From NCBI RefSeq assembly GCF_002043005.1, contig NZ_CP020332.1, positions 124,001 to 188,000 on the forward strand: a stretch of 64,000 nt of DNA, in the 5' to 3' direction. Of this stretch, positions 35,616-44,752 are shown one piece after another; the first letter of the stretch is position 1, and each line of letters opens with the position of its first letter. This DNA comes from Martelella mediterranea DSM 17316 (GTDB taxonomy: Bacteria > Pseudomonadota > Alphaproteobacteria > Rhizobiales > Rhizobiaceae). The notes beneath the pieces are model-generated. The model did not search any database, was not told the DNA's origin, and saw only the letters and a program-made list of their open reading frames with translations. The position numbers and the translations under genes are program-made.

Positions 35616-36530
35616 ATGCGCACCATCCTGTTACTGCTTCTCATCACCTTCTCGGAGGCGACAATCGGCGTCTTCGTCAAGCTGACAGGCGGTCTGATCC
35701 CGATCCACACGGTGAATTTCTACGCCATCCTCACGGCCGCGCTGTTCCTCATGATTCTGATGCCGTTCGCAACCGGGAACCCGCTTCGCGTTCCGTGGAA
35801 GAACCTCAAGGACACCGCCATCATCGGTATGCTGATCGCCACCCAGATCAGCGTCTTCAATTACGCCATGACCCTGGTGCCGATTGCCAACGCGGTCATT
35901 TTCTGGAGTATCGCGCCGTTCTTCACCTTCATATTCTCGGCGCTGTTTCTCGATGAGAAAGCAAGCTGGGGTCACTACCTGACCTTCGCGGTCGCCATCA
36001 TGGGCATTGTTCTCGCGAAACCGCTGGAGGGCGGATACATGGTCGGAAATCTTGTCGCGCTTGCCGATGGGGCGATCTATGCCGCGATGATCACCTACAT
36101 GCGCCACGAAGGCAAATCCGAGACCGGTAACGACATCGCCTGGTCCATGCTTGTTGCCGCCCTCGTGCTGTCGCCGGTGCTGGTGATCTTCGGACCCGGC
36201 GACATCATGGCAATGACAGTCAATGAGCGGATCGGCATTGCTGCTCCGGCCGGGCTCTGGGCGCTGATGCTGGGACTGGTCTCTACCGGGTTCGCCTATT
36301 TCGGCATCTCGCTTGTGCTGAAGACGCTGAACGCCAACGTCTATTCGCTGGTCGACATCATCGTATCGCCGGTGGTTGCGGCAACGCTGGGCTTTCTCGT
36401 ATTCGGAGAGGTCCCGGCGACGGGCATGATCTATGGCGGCGCGTTGCTTCTGACGGCCGGGTTCGTCCTGACCCGTCTGACCACCCGGGACGATCCAAAC
36501 CTTGCGGCGCATCCCTGTCAGTGCACCTGA
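35616..36530 (+). CDS. DMT-superfamily (EamA) transporter
   Basis: 304-aa membrane protein with about ten helices arranged as two EamA repeats (first near residues 1-140, second 150-290; the repeat-end motif appears as PIANAVIFWSIAPFFTFIFSALFLDE and SLVDIIVSPVVAATLGFLVFGE). It exports small metabolites, often amino acids or similar compounds; the substrate cannot be told. It is the last gene of the plus-strand copper operon and converges with ccmI. Confidence 0.85.
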   Translation: MRTILLLLLITFSEATIGVFVKLTGGLIPIHTVNFYAILTAALFLMILMPFATGNPLRVPWKNLKDTAIIGMLIATQISVFNYAMTLVPIANAVIFWSIAPFFTFIFSALFLDEKASWGHYLTFAVAIMGIVLAKPLEGGYMVGNLVALADGAIYAAMITYMRHEGKSETGNDIAWSMLVAALVLSPVLVIFGPGDIMAMTVNERIGIAAPAGLWALMLGLVSTGFAYFGISLVLKTLNANVYSLVDIIVSPVVAATLGFLVFGEVPATGMIYGGALLLTAGFVLTRLTTRDDPNLAAHPCQCT

Positions 36531-36566
36531 TCGCATTGGCAGGGAAACCATAGCGCTGTTTCGGCC

Positions 36567-37736
36567 TCAGCCGGGCAGCTCTGACATCGCCTGCCGGATT
36601 TCCTGCGCACGCGGGTCGTCGGGAGGCAGGGTCTCGGCGAGCCTGTTGGCGGTCAGATATGCCTCCCGCGCCTTCGCCGCCTCACCGAGGACGCGATAGG
36701 CGTTGCCCAGTCGCATCCAGCCATCCAGGTCATCAGGGTCGTCCCGCAGCCGCTCGGCCAGCCGCTCAACCATCGAGCGAATAAAGGCGGCCCTGTCGTC
36801 CTCGCTCATGTCCGCTGCGGCGGCGACATCGCCCGCGGTGGGGCCCGGCGTATCGCCGCCAGCCGTGGGCGCGAATGCCGCGAGGCTGACCGGCTCGCGG
36901 CCGAGCGTCTCGCCGATGCTGTTGGCCTGCGCGACGAACGCCTCCATCCAGGGCGCGGGGCCATTGGCCGCGTCCAGCCGGGCAATCAGCAGATCGTGGG
37001 CCTCCGCGCCGTCGCCCGCCTGATCGAGCGCGATGGCCTCGTAGTACGTGGCCGCCGGATTGGACGGATCCATGTCGCGTGCCCGTCCGATGGCCGCGCG
37101 GGCCGCGGGCGTCACGATCCCGTCATCCGCGGCGATCAGCGCCTCGGCGTATTGCGACAGGATGGCCGAACTGGCATCCGGGCGCTCGGTCACGTTCTCC
37201 ATGGCGGATACCGCATCCCTGTAGCGGCCCATGCGCATGTAGGTTTGGCCAAGCAACATCCACCCCTCGGTCGGGCCACCGCCCGGATCGCTTTGCAGGC
37301 GCTCCAGCAAACGTACCGTCAACCCGGCGATTTCAACCTGCTGGTTTCGCTCCGCCTCACGCTCGGCGAACGCGATGCTCGGCATGTCGGGCGATCCCAG
37401 TTGCAGGTAGAGCGCTGCCGCGGCCACAGGCACCGTCAAGGCGGTCGCCCAGACGACGACGCCGGCGGAGCGACCCGACATGGCCGGCCGCGCGCGTTGG
37501 CCTTTCCGTTCCAGCGACAGGATACGCCGCTTGATCTCGATCCGGGCGGCGCGGGCTTCCTCCGGCGAGATCAGGCCGCGTTCCGCATCGGCGTCCACCT
37601 CCCGCAGCTGATCGGAGAGGATGGAAATGGAGCCGTCGGTTCGGTCGGAAACCTTCGATCCGAAGGACCGCAGTGGAAGCAGCAGGAAACCTGCGGCAAG
37701 CAGCGCCAGAAACGCAAAGACAATCCAGAGCATCAC
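36567..37736 (-). CDS. ccmI: CcmI (CycH) apocytochrome chaperone
   Basis: 389-aa protein: two N-terminal membrane helices (IVFAFLALLAAGFLLLPL and VVVWATALTVPVAAAALYL) flanking a cytoplasmic Leu-zipper-like loop (QLREVDADAERGLISPEEARAAR), then a periplasmic TPR region with several repeats. CcmI binds the C-terminus of apocytochromes c and presents them to the CcmF-CcmH haem ligase. It overlaps ccmH by 4 nt and is the last of ccmF-ccmG-ccmH-ccmI. Confidence 0.88.
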   Translation of the reverse strand: MMLWIVFAFLALLAAGFLLLPLRSFGSKVSDRTDGSISILSDQLREVDADAERGLISPEEARAARIEIKRRILSLERKGQRARPAMSGRSAGVVVWATALTVPVAAAALYLQLGSPDMPSIAFAEREAERNQQVEIAGLTVRLLERLQSDPGGGPTEGWMLLGQTYMRMGRYRDAVSAMENVTERPDASSAILSQYAEALIAADDGIVTPAARAAIGRARDMDPSNPAATYYEAIALDQAGDGAEAHDLLIARLDAANGPAPWMEAFVAQANSIGETLGREPVSLAAFAPTAGGDTPGPTAGDVAAAADMSEDDRAAFIRSMVERLAERLRDDPDDLDGWMRLGNAYRVLGEAAKAREAYLTANRLAETLPPDDPRAQEIRQAMSELPG

Positions 37737-38209
37737 GGCTCATTCCTTTCGCGCTGCGCCAACAGTTCGGAAACCCGGCGCTCTTCTTCGGCGCTCAGGC
37801 CTGCCTTCGCCTTGCGCCGACCGGACCTGGCAAGGACCGCGACCACACCGCCGGCCCCCAGCAAAAAGAGTGCGAGCGGCGTCAACCAAAGAGCATAGGT
37901 TTCCGGTTTGAATGGCGGTTTCAACAGGACATAATCGCCATAGCGCGCCTGAATGTAATCCAGCACCTGCTGATCGGTGTCTCCGGCAACCAGCCTTTCA
38001 CGGACCAGCAGCCGCAGATCGCGCGCAACGCCCGCGTTCGAGCTGTCGATGTCCTGGTTCTGGCAGACCACACAGCGCAAGTCTTTGGAGATCTCTCTCG
38101 CACGGGTCTCAAGGATCGGATCAGCCAGCATTTCGTCGGGTTCGACGGCATGGGAGGCAAGCGGCAAGGCGATCACGATCAGGATCGTCAGCACGACAAT
38201 TCGGATCAT
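37733..38209 (-). CDS. ccmH: CcmH cytochrome c maturation thiol protein
   Basis: 158-aa protein with a signal peptide, the redox motif LRCVVCQNQDIDSSNA near residue 45, and a C-terminal membrane anchor (LTPLALFLLGAGGVVAVLA). CcmH reduces the disulfide of the apocytochrome CxxCH site before haem attachment, with CcmG as its reductant. The ATG at 38209 overlaps the ccmG stop (ATGA). Confidence 0.93.
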   Translation of the reverse strand: MIRIVVLTILIVIALPLASHAVEPDEMLADPILETRAREISKDLRCVVCQNQDIDSSNAGVARDLRLLVRERLVAGDTDQQVLDYIQARYGDYVLLKPPFKPETYALWLTPLALFLLGAGGVVAVLARSGRRKAKAGLSAEEERRVSELLAQRERNEP

Positions 38210-38769
38210 GTTCCCGCTCCTGTTGCAGCACGTGCCTGCGCGAGCGCGGTTGCGAACTTCTCTTCCGCCTCTGCGCCGACGACCGGGCCGACATAGCGGA
38301 AAAGAACCGTGCCGTTGCCCGAGACGATGAAGGTTTCCGGCACGCCTGAAATGCCCCACTCGATCCCGGCGCGGCCGTTCAGATCGGATCCGATCCGCTC
38401 ATAGGGGTTGCCCAGGTTCTCCAGCCAGGCGCGCGCGTCCTCGGGCTTGTCCTTGTAGTTGATGCCCATGAGTCGCACGCCGCCCTGTTCGACCATTCGG
38501 GTCAGGACCGCATGTTCGGCCCGGCAGGGGACGCACCAGGAGGCGAAGACATTGACCACGACCGGCGCAGGATTGTCCGTCAGGTCCGCCCGTGACAGGC
38601 CGGGCACACCCACGTGATCCACCGGCGCCAGATCGAATTCCGGTGCCGGCTGAGAGATCAGCACCGACGGGATCGCGTTCGGGTCGCGGCTTGGATTGAG
38701 GCCCCAGAGAAAGAAACCGCCGACAATCAGCGCAATCAGGATCGGCAGGGCGGCGAGGGCTCGGGTCAT
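38206..38769 (-). CDS. ccmG: CcmG/DsbE thioredoxin-like protein
   Basis: 187-aa membrane-anchored thioredoxin-fold protein: anchor LPILIALIVGGFFLWGL, active site FASWCVPCRAEH near residue 82, and the GVPETFIV cis-Pro loop near 145. It keeps CcmH and apocytochrome cysteines reduced and is itself reduced by a DsbD/CcdA-type protein; ScsB at 31701 is a candidate donor. It starts 4 nt after ccmF ends. Confidence 0.93.
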   Translation of the reverse strand: MTRALAALPILIALIVGGFFLWGLNPSRDPNAIPSVLISQPAPEFDLAPVDHVGVPGLSRADLTDNPAPVVVNVFASWCVPCRAEHAVLTRMVEQGGVRLMGINYKDKPEDARAWLENLGNPYERIGSDLNGRAGIEWGISGVPETFIVSGNGTVLFRYVGPVVGAEAEEKFATALAQARAATGAGT

Positions 38770-38773
38770 GGAC

Positions 38774-40774
38774 TTACTCCGCCGGCGTTGCTTGTGGTTT
38801 CGGAATAGTAGCGCGGCGCGGCGCACCGACCCGCAGGCGCCGATCCGAAAGCGACAGACCGCCGCCCAGCACCAGAAGCGCCGCCCCGATCCAGATGAAA
38901 TTGACCAGCGGCTCGTAGAGGATTCGCAAGGTCCAGGCCCCAGATTGCGCCGCGCCCTCCGCGGCCGGCTCGGCCAGCGAGGCGTAGAGGTCGCCCGCCA
39001 GCGTCGAGCGGATGGCAGATTCGGTGGTCGTGCTCTGGGCGACCGGATAGAAACGGCGCTCGGGGTAGAGTGTCGTGACGGGTGCACCATCGCGCGTGAC
39101 CACCAGCGTGCCGCGGTCGGCGACATAGTTCGGACCCTGCACCCTTTGGACACCGTCGAAGCGCACGTCGAAACCTGCGATCTCGGTCACGGCGCCGGAT
39201 TGGACGAAAACAATTTTCTCGGATTTCCAGGCGCTCGACCCGACGAAGCCGAAGACCGCCACGGCAAGTCCCGCGTGTGCCAGCGTCATGCCGTGGGCCG
39301 CGCGGGGCAGGTTGCGCGCCCTCCGAACAGCCTGCGCGAACGGCACATCGAAGAGTCTGATCCGGGCCGCCCATTCCCGCAATGTCGCCAGAAGGAGCCA
39401 GGTGGCTATCGCGATTGGAAGATAGGCCAGGGCGGGCCCGCCCTCGGTCAGGTACCAGACCGCAAGTGCGGCCAGCCCTGACAGCAGCGCGACAAAGCGC
39501 AGGCGCTGGAATACCCCCTTCAGGTCGGCGCGTTTCCACGACAGGAGCGGCCCGACGGCCATGATCGCCAGCAACGGCAGCATGATCGGTATGAAGGACG
39601 CGTTGAAGAACGGTGGTCCGACCGAAATCTTCTGATCGGCCAGGGCTTCGGTGAACAGCGGATAGAGCGTGCCGACCAGCACGGTTCCGGTGGCCACGAC
39701 CAGCAGCAGGTTGTTGATCAAGAGGCCACCCTCGCGACTGATCGGCGCGAAGAGGCCGCCGCCTTCCATCGACGGGGCGCGCCAGGCATAGAGCGCGAGC
39801 GAGCCGCCGATGGAGAGGCCCAGCAGGCCGAGAATGTAGAGGCCTCGTTCGGGATCGACGGCGAAGGCGTGGACGGATGTCAGAAGGCCCGACCGGACGA
39901 TGAACGTGCCCAGCAGAGACAGCGAGAATGTCAGGATGGCCAGCAGGATCGTCCAGCTTTTGAAGGCATCGCGCTTTTCGGTGACGATGGCCGAATGCAA
40001 CAGCGCCGTGCCCAGAAGCCAGGGCATGAAGCTGACATTCTCCACCGGATCCCAGAACCACCAACCGCCCCAGCCCAGTTCGTAGTAGGCCCACCATGAT
40101 CCGAGCGCGATGCCCGCCGTCAGGCTCATCCAAGCCGCCAGCGTCCACGGCCTGACCCAGCGGGCCCAGGCCGCGTCGACACGGCCCTCGATCAGTGCGG
40201 CAACCGCGAAGGAGAAGACGATCGAGAACCCGACATACCCGAAATAGAGAAGCGGCGGATGCATCGCCAGCCCCACATCCTGCAGCAGCGGATTGAGGTC
40301 GTTGCCATCCAGCGGCGGCGGGAACACACGTTCGAACGGGTTGGAGGTCAGCAGCAGGAAGGATAGGAATCCCGTGCTGATCCAGGCTTGCACGGACAGG
40401 GTCCGCGCCTTCAGCGCATCGGGAATGTTCGTCCCGAGCAGGGCGACACCTGCGCCGAAAGCCGCGAGGATCAGCACCCAGAGCAGCAGAGACCCCTCAT
40501 GGCTTCCCCAGGTCCCTGCGATCTTGTAGAGCATCGGCTTGAGCGAATGCGAGTTCTCGACGACATTCGCCACCGTGAAATCGCTGACCATGAAGGAGCG
40601 CATGAGGGCGGCGAACGCGATACCGATGAAAACCAGCTGAGCGAGCGCCGATGTCCGCGCACTCCGCATCCAGACCAGATCGCCGCGCGAGGCGCCGAGG
40701 ATCGGTAGAACGCTTTGCACCAGGGCAATGATCAGCGCCAGTGCCAGCGCGAATTGTCCGATTTCAGGTGTCAT
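38774..40774 (-). CDS. ccmF: CcmF haem lyase subunit
   Basis: 666-aa membrane protein with about 15 helices. The tryptophan-rich WWD-type motif appears in WWAYYELGWGGWWFWDPVENVSF near residue 225 (in pieces), with the flanking conserved His residues. CcmF transfers haem from CcmE to reduced apocytochrome together with CcmH. The gene begins 33 nt after a CueR-type promoter, unusual for ccm genes. ccmA, ccmB, ccmC, ccmD and ccmE are not in this window and must be supplied by the host. Confidence 0.93.
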   Translation of the reverse strand: MTPEIGQFALALALIIALVQSVLPILGASRGDLVWMRSARTSALAQLVFIGIAFAALMRSFMVSDFTVANVVENSHSLKPMLYKIAGTWGSHEGSLLLWVLILAAFGAGVALLGTNIPDALKARTLSVQAWISTGFLSFLLLTSNPFERVFPPPLDGNDLNPLLQDVGLAMHPPLLYFGYVGFSIVFSFAVAALIEGRVDAAWARWVRPWTLAAWMSLTAGIALGSWWAYYELGWGGWWFWDPVENVSFMPWLLGTALLHSAIVTEKRDAFKSWTILLAILTFSLSLLGTFIVRSGLLTSVHAFAVDPERGLYILGLLGLSIGGSLALYAWRAPSMEGGGLFAPISREGGLLINNLLLVVATGTVLVGTLYPLFTEALADQKISVGPPFFNASFIPIMLPLLAIMAVGPLLSWKRADLKGVFQRLRFVALLSGLAALAVWYLTEGGPALAYLPIAIATWLLLATLREWAARIRLFDVPFAQAVRRARNLPRAAHGMTLAHAGLAVAVFGFVGSSAWKSEKIVFVQSGAVTEIAGFDVRFDGVQRVQGPNYVADRGTLVVTRDGAPVTTLYPERRFYPVAQSTTTESAIRSTLAGDLYASLAEPAAEGAAQSGAWTLRILYEPLVNFIWIGAALLVLGGGLSLSDRRLRVGAPRRATIPKPQATPAE

Positions 40775-40806
40775 GTCGATTCCTCGTCAATCTCTCGTTT
40801 TGGCGG

Positions 40807-40837
40807 TGCATGCCGCCTTCCCGGACTGGAACGTCAA
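40807..40837 (-). promoter_or_regulatory. CueR-type promoter of ccmFGHI
   Basis: Minus strand: -35 TTGACG (40832-40837), 19-bp spacer, -10 CATGCA (40807-40812). The spacer has GTTCC-AGTCCG-GGAAGG. One base differs from TTGACC. It stands directly in front of ccmF. Confidence 0.78.
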
Positions 40838-40902
40838 GTCCGGTATCGGCACCCGGTCTCACATTGCCGTTAGTTGGATCATTGCCGTTTACCCGGTCCG
40901 GC

Positions 40903-41916
40903 CTACGGCATTACGGCGAACTGATGGGCGGTACTGTTCGTGGCAATCGTCTGGCGAAGCTCCAGCGTCTCGGGATCGAGAATCCACAGTTCCGGCTTGC
41001 CGGCACTGCTCACCAGCAAGGCATCCTCAACGCGCGCCATGTGGTAAGGTTCAGGTCCGACGTTGACTTCCAGGCGTTCACCGGTCGACCGGTCGACACG
41101 CACAACGAGATTGCGTTCACGCGCGCTCGACCAGATCGCGTCCGGGTCAACCGCTACGCCATGCAATTCTCCGCCGATGTCGAACCTGTCGAGGATCTCG
41201 CCGCTGTCGGCATCGACGATGGAAACGGTTCCGTTGTCGGATTCGCTGACGATCAGTTGACGGGTATCGGCATCGAGCTGGATGTGCTTGGGTGGCCCCT
41301 GCAGCTTGAAATTTCGCGTCACGATCCCGTCCTCCGGATCAAGCACACTGATCGTTGCGTTGCCGGCGTTGGAGACAAGGAAGTTTCCGGTCTTCGGATC
41401 GGCGACCGCATATTCCGGAATCGGGCCGGTGGCGACCGTCGCGGTGACCTGGCCACTCTCAAGGTCAATTACCGAAACAGCATCGAGCCCGGGGTGGGTC
41501 ACGGCGGCAAACCGTTCATCCGACGAAATCCCGACATGGTGAACGATGCCCGGCACCTCGATTCGGCGCCGAATTTCGCGACTGTCAGCGTCAACCAGCG
41601 TTACCAGACTTACCGCGTCCGGCTTGGCCGTGTTTCCACCCCCGTGATGGGCCGCGTGCTCCTCTTCCGAGACGGCGGCCGGCTTGGCCACATCGCCGGG
41701 TGTGGATTCCGACAGGCTGCCGGCCACCAGTATGCCCCGTTCGGGCGCACCGGCGAGACCGTGGACGTTATCGAGCCCTTCGATGCGACCCATCTCATTG
41801 AAGGATCGATCCAGATGAAGCACTGTTCCGAGCTCGCCTTCGGGGATGTAGACGTCGGCAATCGCGGCGCTGCCGGTCATCAAGACCGCACTGAGTGTCA
41901 GGGTCGTGATGCGCAT
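40903..41916 (-). CDS. Periplasmic YncE-like beta-propeller protein
   Basis: 337-aa exported protein with a signal peptide (TLSAVLMTGSAAIA) and repeated propeller blades (VSVIDLESGQVTATV, ISVLDPEDGIV, VSIVDADSGEILDRF). This is the YncE/cytochrome-d1-like seven-bladed fold, without a haem motif. A His-rich loop (EEEHAAHHGGG) near residue 85 could bind copper. The function of YncE proteins is unsettled, with DNA or metal binding proposed. It lies alone between the ccmF promoter and the SHOCT-kinase-regulator group. Confidence 0.75.
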   Translation of the reverse strand: MRITTLTLSAVLMTGSAAIADVYIPEGELGTVLHLDRSFNEMGRIEGLDNVHGLAGAPERGILVAGSLSESTPGDVAKPAAVSEEEHAAHHGGGNTAKPDAVSLVTLVDADSREIRRRIEVPGIVHHVGISSDERFAAVTHPGLDAVSVIDLESGQVTATVATGPIPEYAVADPKTGNFLVSNAGNATISVLDPEDGIVTRNFKLQGPPKHIQLDADTRQLIVSESDNGTVSIVDADSGEILDRFDIGGELHGVAVDPDAIWSSARERNLVVRVDRSTGERLEVNVGPEPYHMARVEDALLVSSAGKPELWILDPETLELRQTIATNSTAHQFAVMP

Positions 41917-42139
41917 GATGTATTTCCTTTCATGGGTGTAATTGCGTCTATCGAGAACGTACGGACGGGATTGCGACTATCAAGACAGCCTCGCGGCCTT
42001 TCATGTAAGCGTTTGTCGCAATGCCGGAGCCTGTTACAGTGAGAGACAATTTTTTCGTGTAAAGACGGGCAAACACCGACGTGCCGGGCTGACGAGGACT
42101 CCGACCGGCACTTTCAGTACCGGTCCGGTTCCGTACACA

Positions 42140-42454
42140 TCATCGTTTTCGGGCCTCCAGTTTGGCCAGCCGCCGCTCGAATTCATCCTCGTCGATTTCG
42201 CCGCGGGCATAGCGTTCACGAAGGACATCCATCGCAGTCTGACCATTCCCGGTGTCGGAGCGGTTGGAAAAGCCGCGAACCGCAAGAAAAATCAGACCGA
42301 TGATAAGTGCCCAGAAAATCACCATCATCAGGCCTCCAAAGATACCGTGCCCACCCCACATCATGTGGCCGGAGCCATCGTAGATATCGGCCATGCCCGG
42401 CGTTGCGACGAAGAGGAGCGATCCTGCAGAGATGACTGAGCCGTTGAGTTTCAT
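42140..42454 (-). CDS. SHOCT-domain membrane protein
   Basis: 104-aa protein with a signal or first helix, a short periplasmic His/Met segment (SGHMMWGGHG), a second helix (GGLMMVIFWALIIGLIFLAV) and a C-terminal SHOCT domain (LRERYARGEIDEDEFERRL), a short motif thought to mediate oligomerisation. Such proteins are frequent in copper clusters. It overlaps the histidine kinase stop by 4 nt, so it belongs to the two-component operon. Confidence 0.82.
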   Translation of the reverse strand: MKLNGSVISAGSLLFVATPGMADIYDGSGHMMWGGHGIFGGLMMVIFWALIIGLIFLAVRGFSNRSDTGNGQTAMDVLRERYARGEIDEDEFERRLAKLEARKR

Positions 42455-43860
42455 GTCGTTGTCCTTTCCTGTTTCAGGGGTTCCGGTCCCAGCGGCAGCG
42501 TCACGGTCGCCACGAGGCCGCCTTCTGCCCGGTTGGTGAGGCCAATGTCCCCGCCATGCGCCCGGACGATCGTCCGGGCGATGGACAGTCCAAGTCCGGT
42601 GCCGCCGGTCTCTCTCGAGCGGGATTTCTCAAGCCTGAAATAGGGCTCGAAGACCTGTTCAAGCTCGCCGTCCGGTATACCGGGGCCATTGTCAGCGACG
42701 CGGATAATGGCGTGATCGTCCTCGCGTCCATAGCTGACATCAACCATTCCGCCATAGCGTTCGGCATTGTCGATGAGGTTGCGAAGCGCGCGCCGGACTG
42801 ATTGCGACCGCAAGCGCAGGTGAATGGTTTCGCCCTCCTTCAGAGAAAAACCGTTCAGCATATCGGCGCGGAGTTGACCCAGAAACGCGCCCATTTCGAC
42901 GGTCTCGTAGTCTTCCGAGCTTGTGATCCCGCGCGCGAAGGAAAGCGTCGAGTCCACCATCTCCTGCATCTCCTCGATTGAGGTTATGAGGCTGTCGCGT
43001 GTTTCCCGCTCGTCGACCATCTCCGAGCGAACGCGGAGTGCCGTGAGAGGCGAGCGCAGGTCATGTCCAAGGGCCGCGAGAAGCCGGGTCCGGTCCGCGA
43101 GGAAGCGGGTCAGCCGGGCCTGCATCCGGTTGAATGTCCGGGTCAGGTCGCGCACCTCGGCGGGTCCGATCAAGGGCAGTGGTCTGACATTTTCGCCGCG
43201 CCCGAGACTGTCGGCGGCACGGGACACGCGCAAGAGCGGGCCAGTCAGACGGGTCAGAAGAAACCAGCAGGCGGCAACAAGAATAATGGCAGCCGTGAGC
43301 CCGAAGCTCAGGAAAGAGGCCCAGGGCCATTGCAGGGGCGGGCGCTCGAACCGCGTGCCGACATTGAGCCACTGTCCGCCCGTCAGGGCGATGGACAGCT
43401 GCATCTCGATGGCCGACAGATCGCCCCGCATCATCGCCAGATGCATTTCCGCCATCTCGGGCGCCATATGCGGCATCGGAAGGATGCCGTGATCGACCTC
43501 GTGCACCTCCACGCGAATTTCACGGTTGTCCTTGGCTCCGAGAAGACCACGCACTCTTGCCTCGATAGCACCGCTGTCCGCGTGGCTGTCGTGATCGACG
43601 GTCGGTGTATCAGACAGGTCAAAGCGCACCAGCGGTGAATTCGCCGCGCGCAGAATGGCCGGTTCCAGCGTTGCCGGCGCTTCCTCGATCAACCGCGCGA
43701 CGTTCGCGGCCCGCCCCGCTGCCTCGAAGCCGAGCGCGGCCCGCACGGCCAGGCCGCGCTCGTCAACGAACAACCAGAGGCTGACCGCTTGGGCGGCGGC
43801 GAGTGCCGCGATGATTAACAGGACCAGTTGGCCGCGCAGACTGTCAAAGAAGCGCCACAT
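42451..43860 (-). CDS. Sensor histidine kinase, likely metal-responsive
   Basis: 469-aa membrane kinase: helix near residues 10-30, periplasmic sensor region (31-185), second helix (about 190-212), HAMP, H-box ALGHDLRSPLTALR near 263 and HATPase_c (NLIDNAERYGG, DNGPGIPD, GTGLGLSI). The periplasmic part has many His, Met and Asp (SHADSG, HEVDHGILPMPHMAPEMAEMH), which suggests Cu or Ag sensing as in CusS/CopS. The ATG at 43860 overlaps the regulator stop (ATGA). It should phosphorylate the adjacent regulator. Confidence 0.9.
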   Translation of the reverse strand: MWRFFDSLRGQLVLLIIAALAAAQAVSLWLFVDERGLAVRAALGFEAAGRAANVARLIEEAPATLEPAILRAANSPLVRFDLSDTPTVDHDSHADSGAIEARVRGLLGAKDNREIRVEVHEVDHGILPMPHMAPEMAEMHLAMMRGDLSAIEMQLSIALTGGQWLNVGTRFERPPLQWPWASFLSFGLTAAIILVAACWFLLTRLTGPLLRVSRAADSLGRGENVRPLPLIGPAEVRDLTRTFNRMQARLTRFLADRTRLLAALGHDLRSPLTALRVRSEMVDERETRDSLITSIEEMQEMVDSTLSFARGITSSEDYETVEMGAFLGQLRADMLNGFSLKEGETIHLRLRSQSVRRALRNLIDNAERYGGMVDVSYGREDDHAIIRVADNGPGIPDGELEQVFEPYFRLEKSRSRETGGTGLGLSIARTIVRAHGGDIGLTNRAEGGLVATVTLPLGPEPLKQERTTT

Positions 43861-44582
43861 CAATCCAACTCCGTCACATCGGCGGCAAGGCAATATCCGC
43901 CACCGCGCACGGTCGTGATCAGCCGGGGCCTGGATGGATCGGCCTCGATCTTTCTGCGAAGGCGGCTGATCTGATTGTCGATCGTCCGATCGAGCGGGGA
44001 GGCCGCGCGCCCTGCAGTGAGATCGAGAAGCTGATCACGGTTGAGGACGAGGCGGGGCCGTTCGAGCAAGACAACCAGAAGCTTGAGTTCCGAACCGGTG
44101 AGATCGATTTGCGCACCGTTTTCATCGGTCAACAACCGGCTGTCGGTATCGAGAGTCCATTGTGCGAATGCGATGCGTCTTCCCGAGAGTTTTCCGGCAT
44201 AGGTCTCGGGCAGGGATGAACGCCGCAGGATGGCCTTGATCCGCGCAAGCAGCTCTCGCGGATTGAATGGTTTGGCCAGATAGTCGTCCGCGCCGATTTC
44301 GAGCCCGACGATGCGATCCGTCTCTTCGCCAAGCGCCGTCAGCATCAGGATCGGTACGCCACCCGTGGATGACAGACGGCGGCAGACCGACAGCCCGTCC
44401 TCGCCGGGCATCATGACATCCAGAACGATCAGATCGTACTGACCCATCGCGAGCTTGGCGTCCATCTCGACCGCATCCCGCGCCGAGGTCGCACGCAGGC
44501 CGTTCTTCTCCAGATAGCGCGAAACCGAGTCTCGGATTTCGCGATGATCGTCGACGACGAGGATATGAGGCTGATCGTTCAT
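43860..44582 (-). CDS. OmpR-family response regulator
   Basis: 240-aa regulator with an intact receiver (VVDDHREIRD, phosphoacceptor in LIVLDVMMPGEDG near residue 55, Lys in LAKPFNP) and a winged-helix DNA-binding domain. Unlike the PhoB-like protein at 14852, all phosphorylation residues are present. The start at 44582 fits the receiver; upstream in-frame sequence is promoter DNA. It is divergent from the Met-rich EF-hand gene, whose upstream region contains matching direct repeats, so that gene is a probable target. Confidence 0.9.
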   Translation of the reverse strand: MNDQPHILVVDDHREIRDSVSRYLEKNGLRATSARDAVEMDAKLAMGQYDLIVLDVMMPGEDGLSVCRRLSSTGGVPILMLTALGEETDRIVGLEIGADDYLAKPFNPRELLARIKAILRRSSLPETYAGKLSGRRIAFAQWTLDTDSRLLTDENGAQIDLTGSELKLLVVLLERPRLVLNRDQLLDLTAGRAASPLDRTIDNQISRLRRKIEADPSRPRLITTVRGGGYCLAADVTELD

Positions 44583-44626
44583 GTTCTTCCTTCTAACGGT
44601 TGCCGCATTGGTTTCCCGAAGAGATT

Positions 44627-44642
44627 TGTCACGAAATGTAAC
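44627..44642. promoter_or_regulatory. Direct repeats, candidate response-regulator site
   Basis: TGTCAC (44627-44632) and TGTAAC (44637-44642) repeat with a 10-bp period in the divergent region between the regulator and the EF-hand gene. OmpR-family regulators bind such one-turn direct repeats. Confidence 0.45.
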
Positions 44643-44752
44643 AGGGGCGGCGCTTGTGACACGGCGATACAATACCGTTGTTTCCTCGCATTTCATCACG
44701 GCCTAACGCTGCCATATGAAATCTATCGAAACCGAAACATGAGGAGATAACG

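Noticed and set aside
38766..40148. 460-codon minus-strand frame overlapping ccmF in another frame
   Set aside because: The ccmF frame carries the WWD-type motif; this one is an Arg/Gly/Pro-rich shadow.
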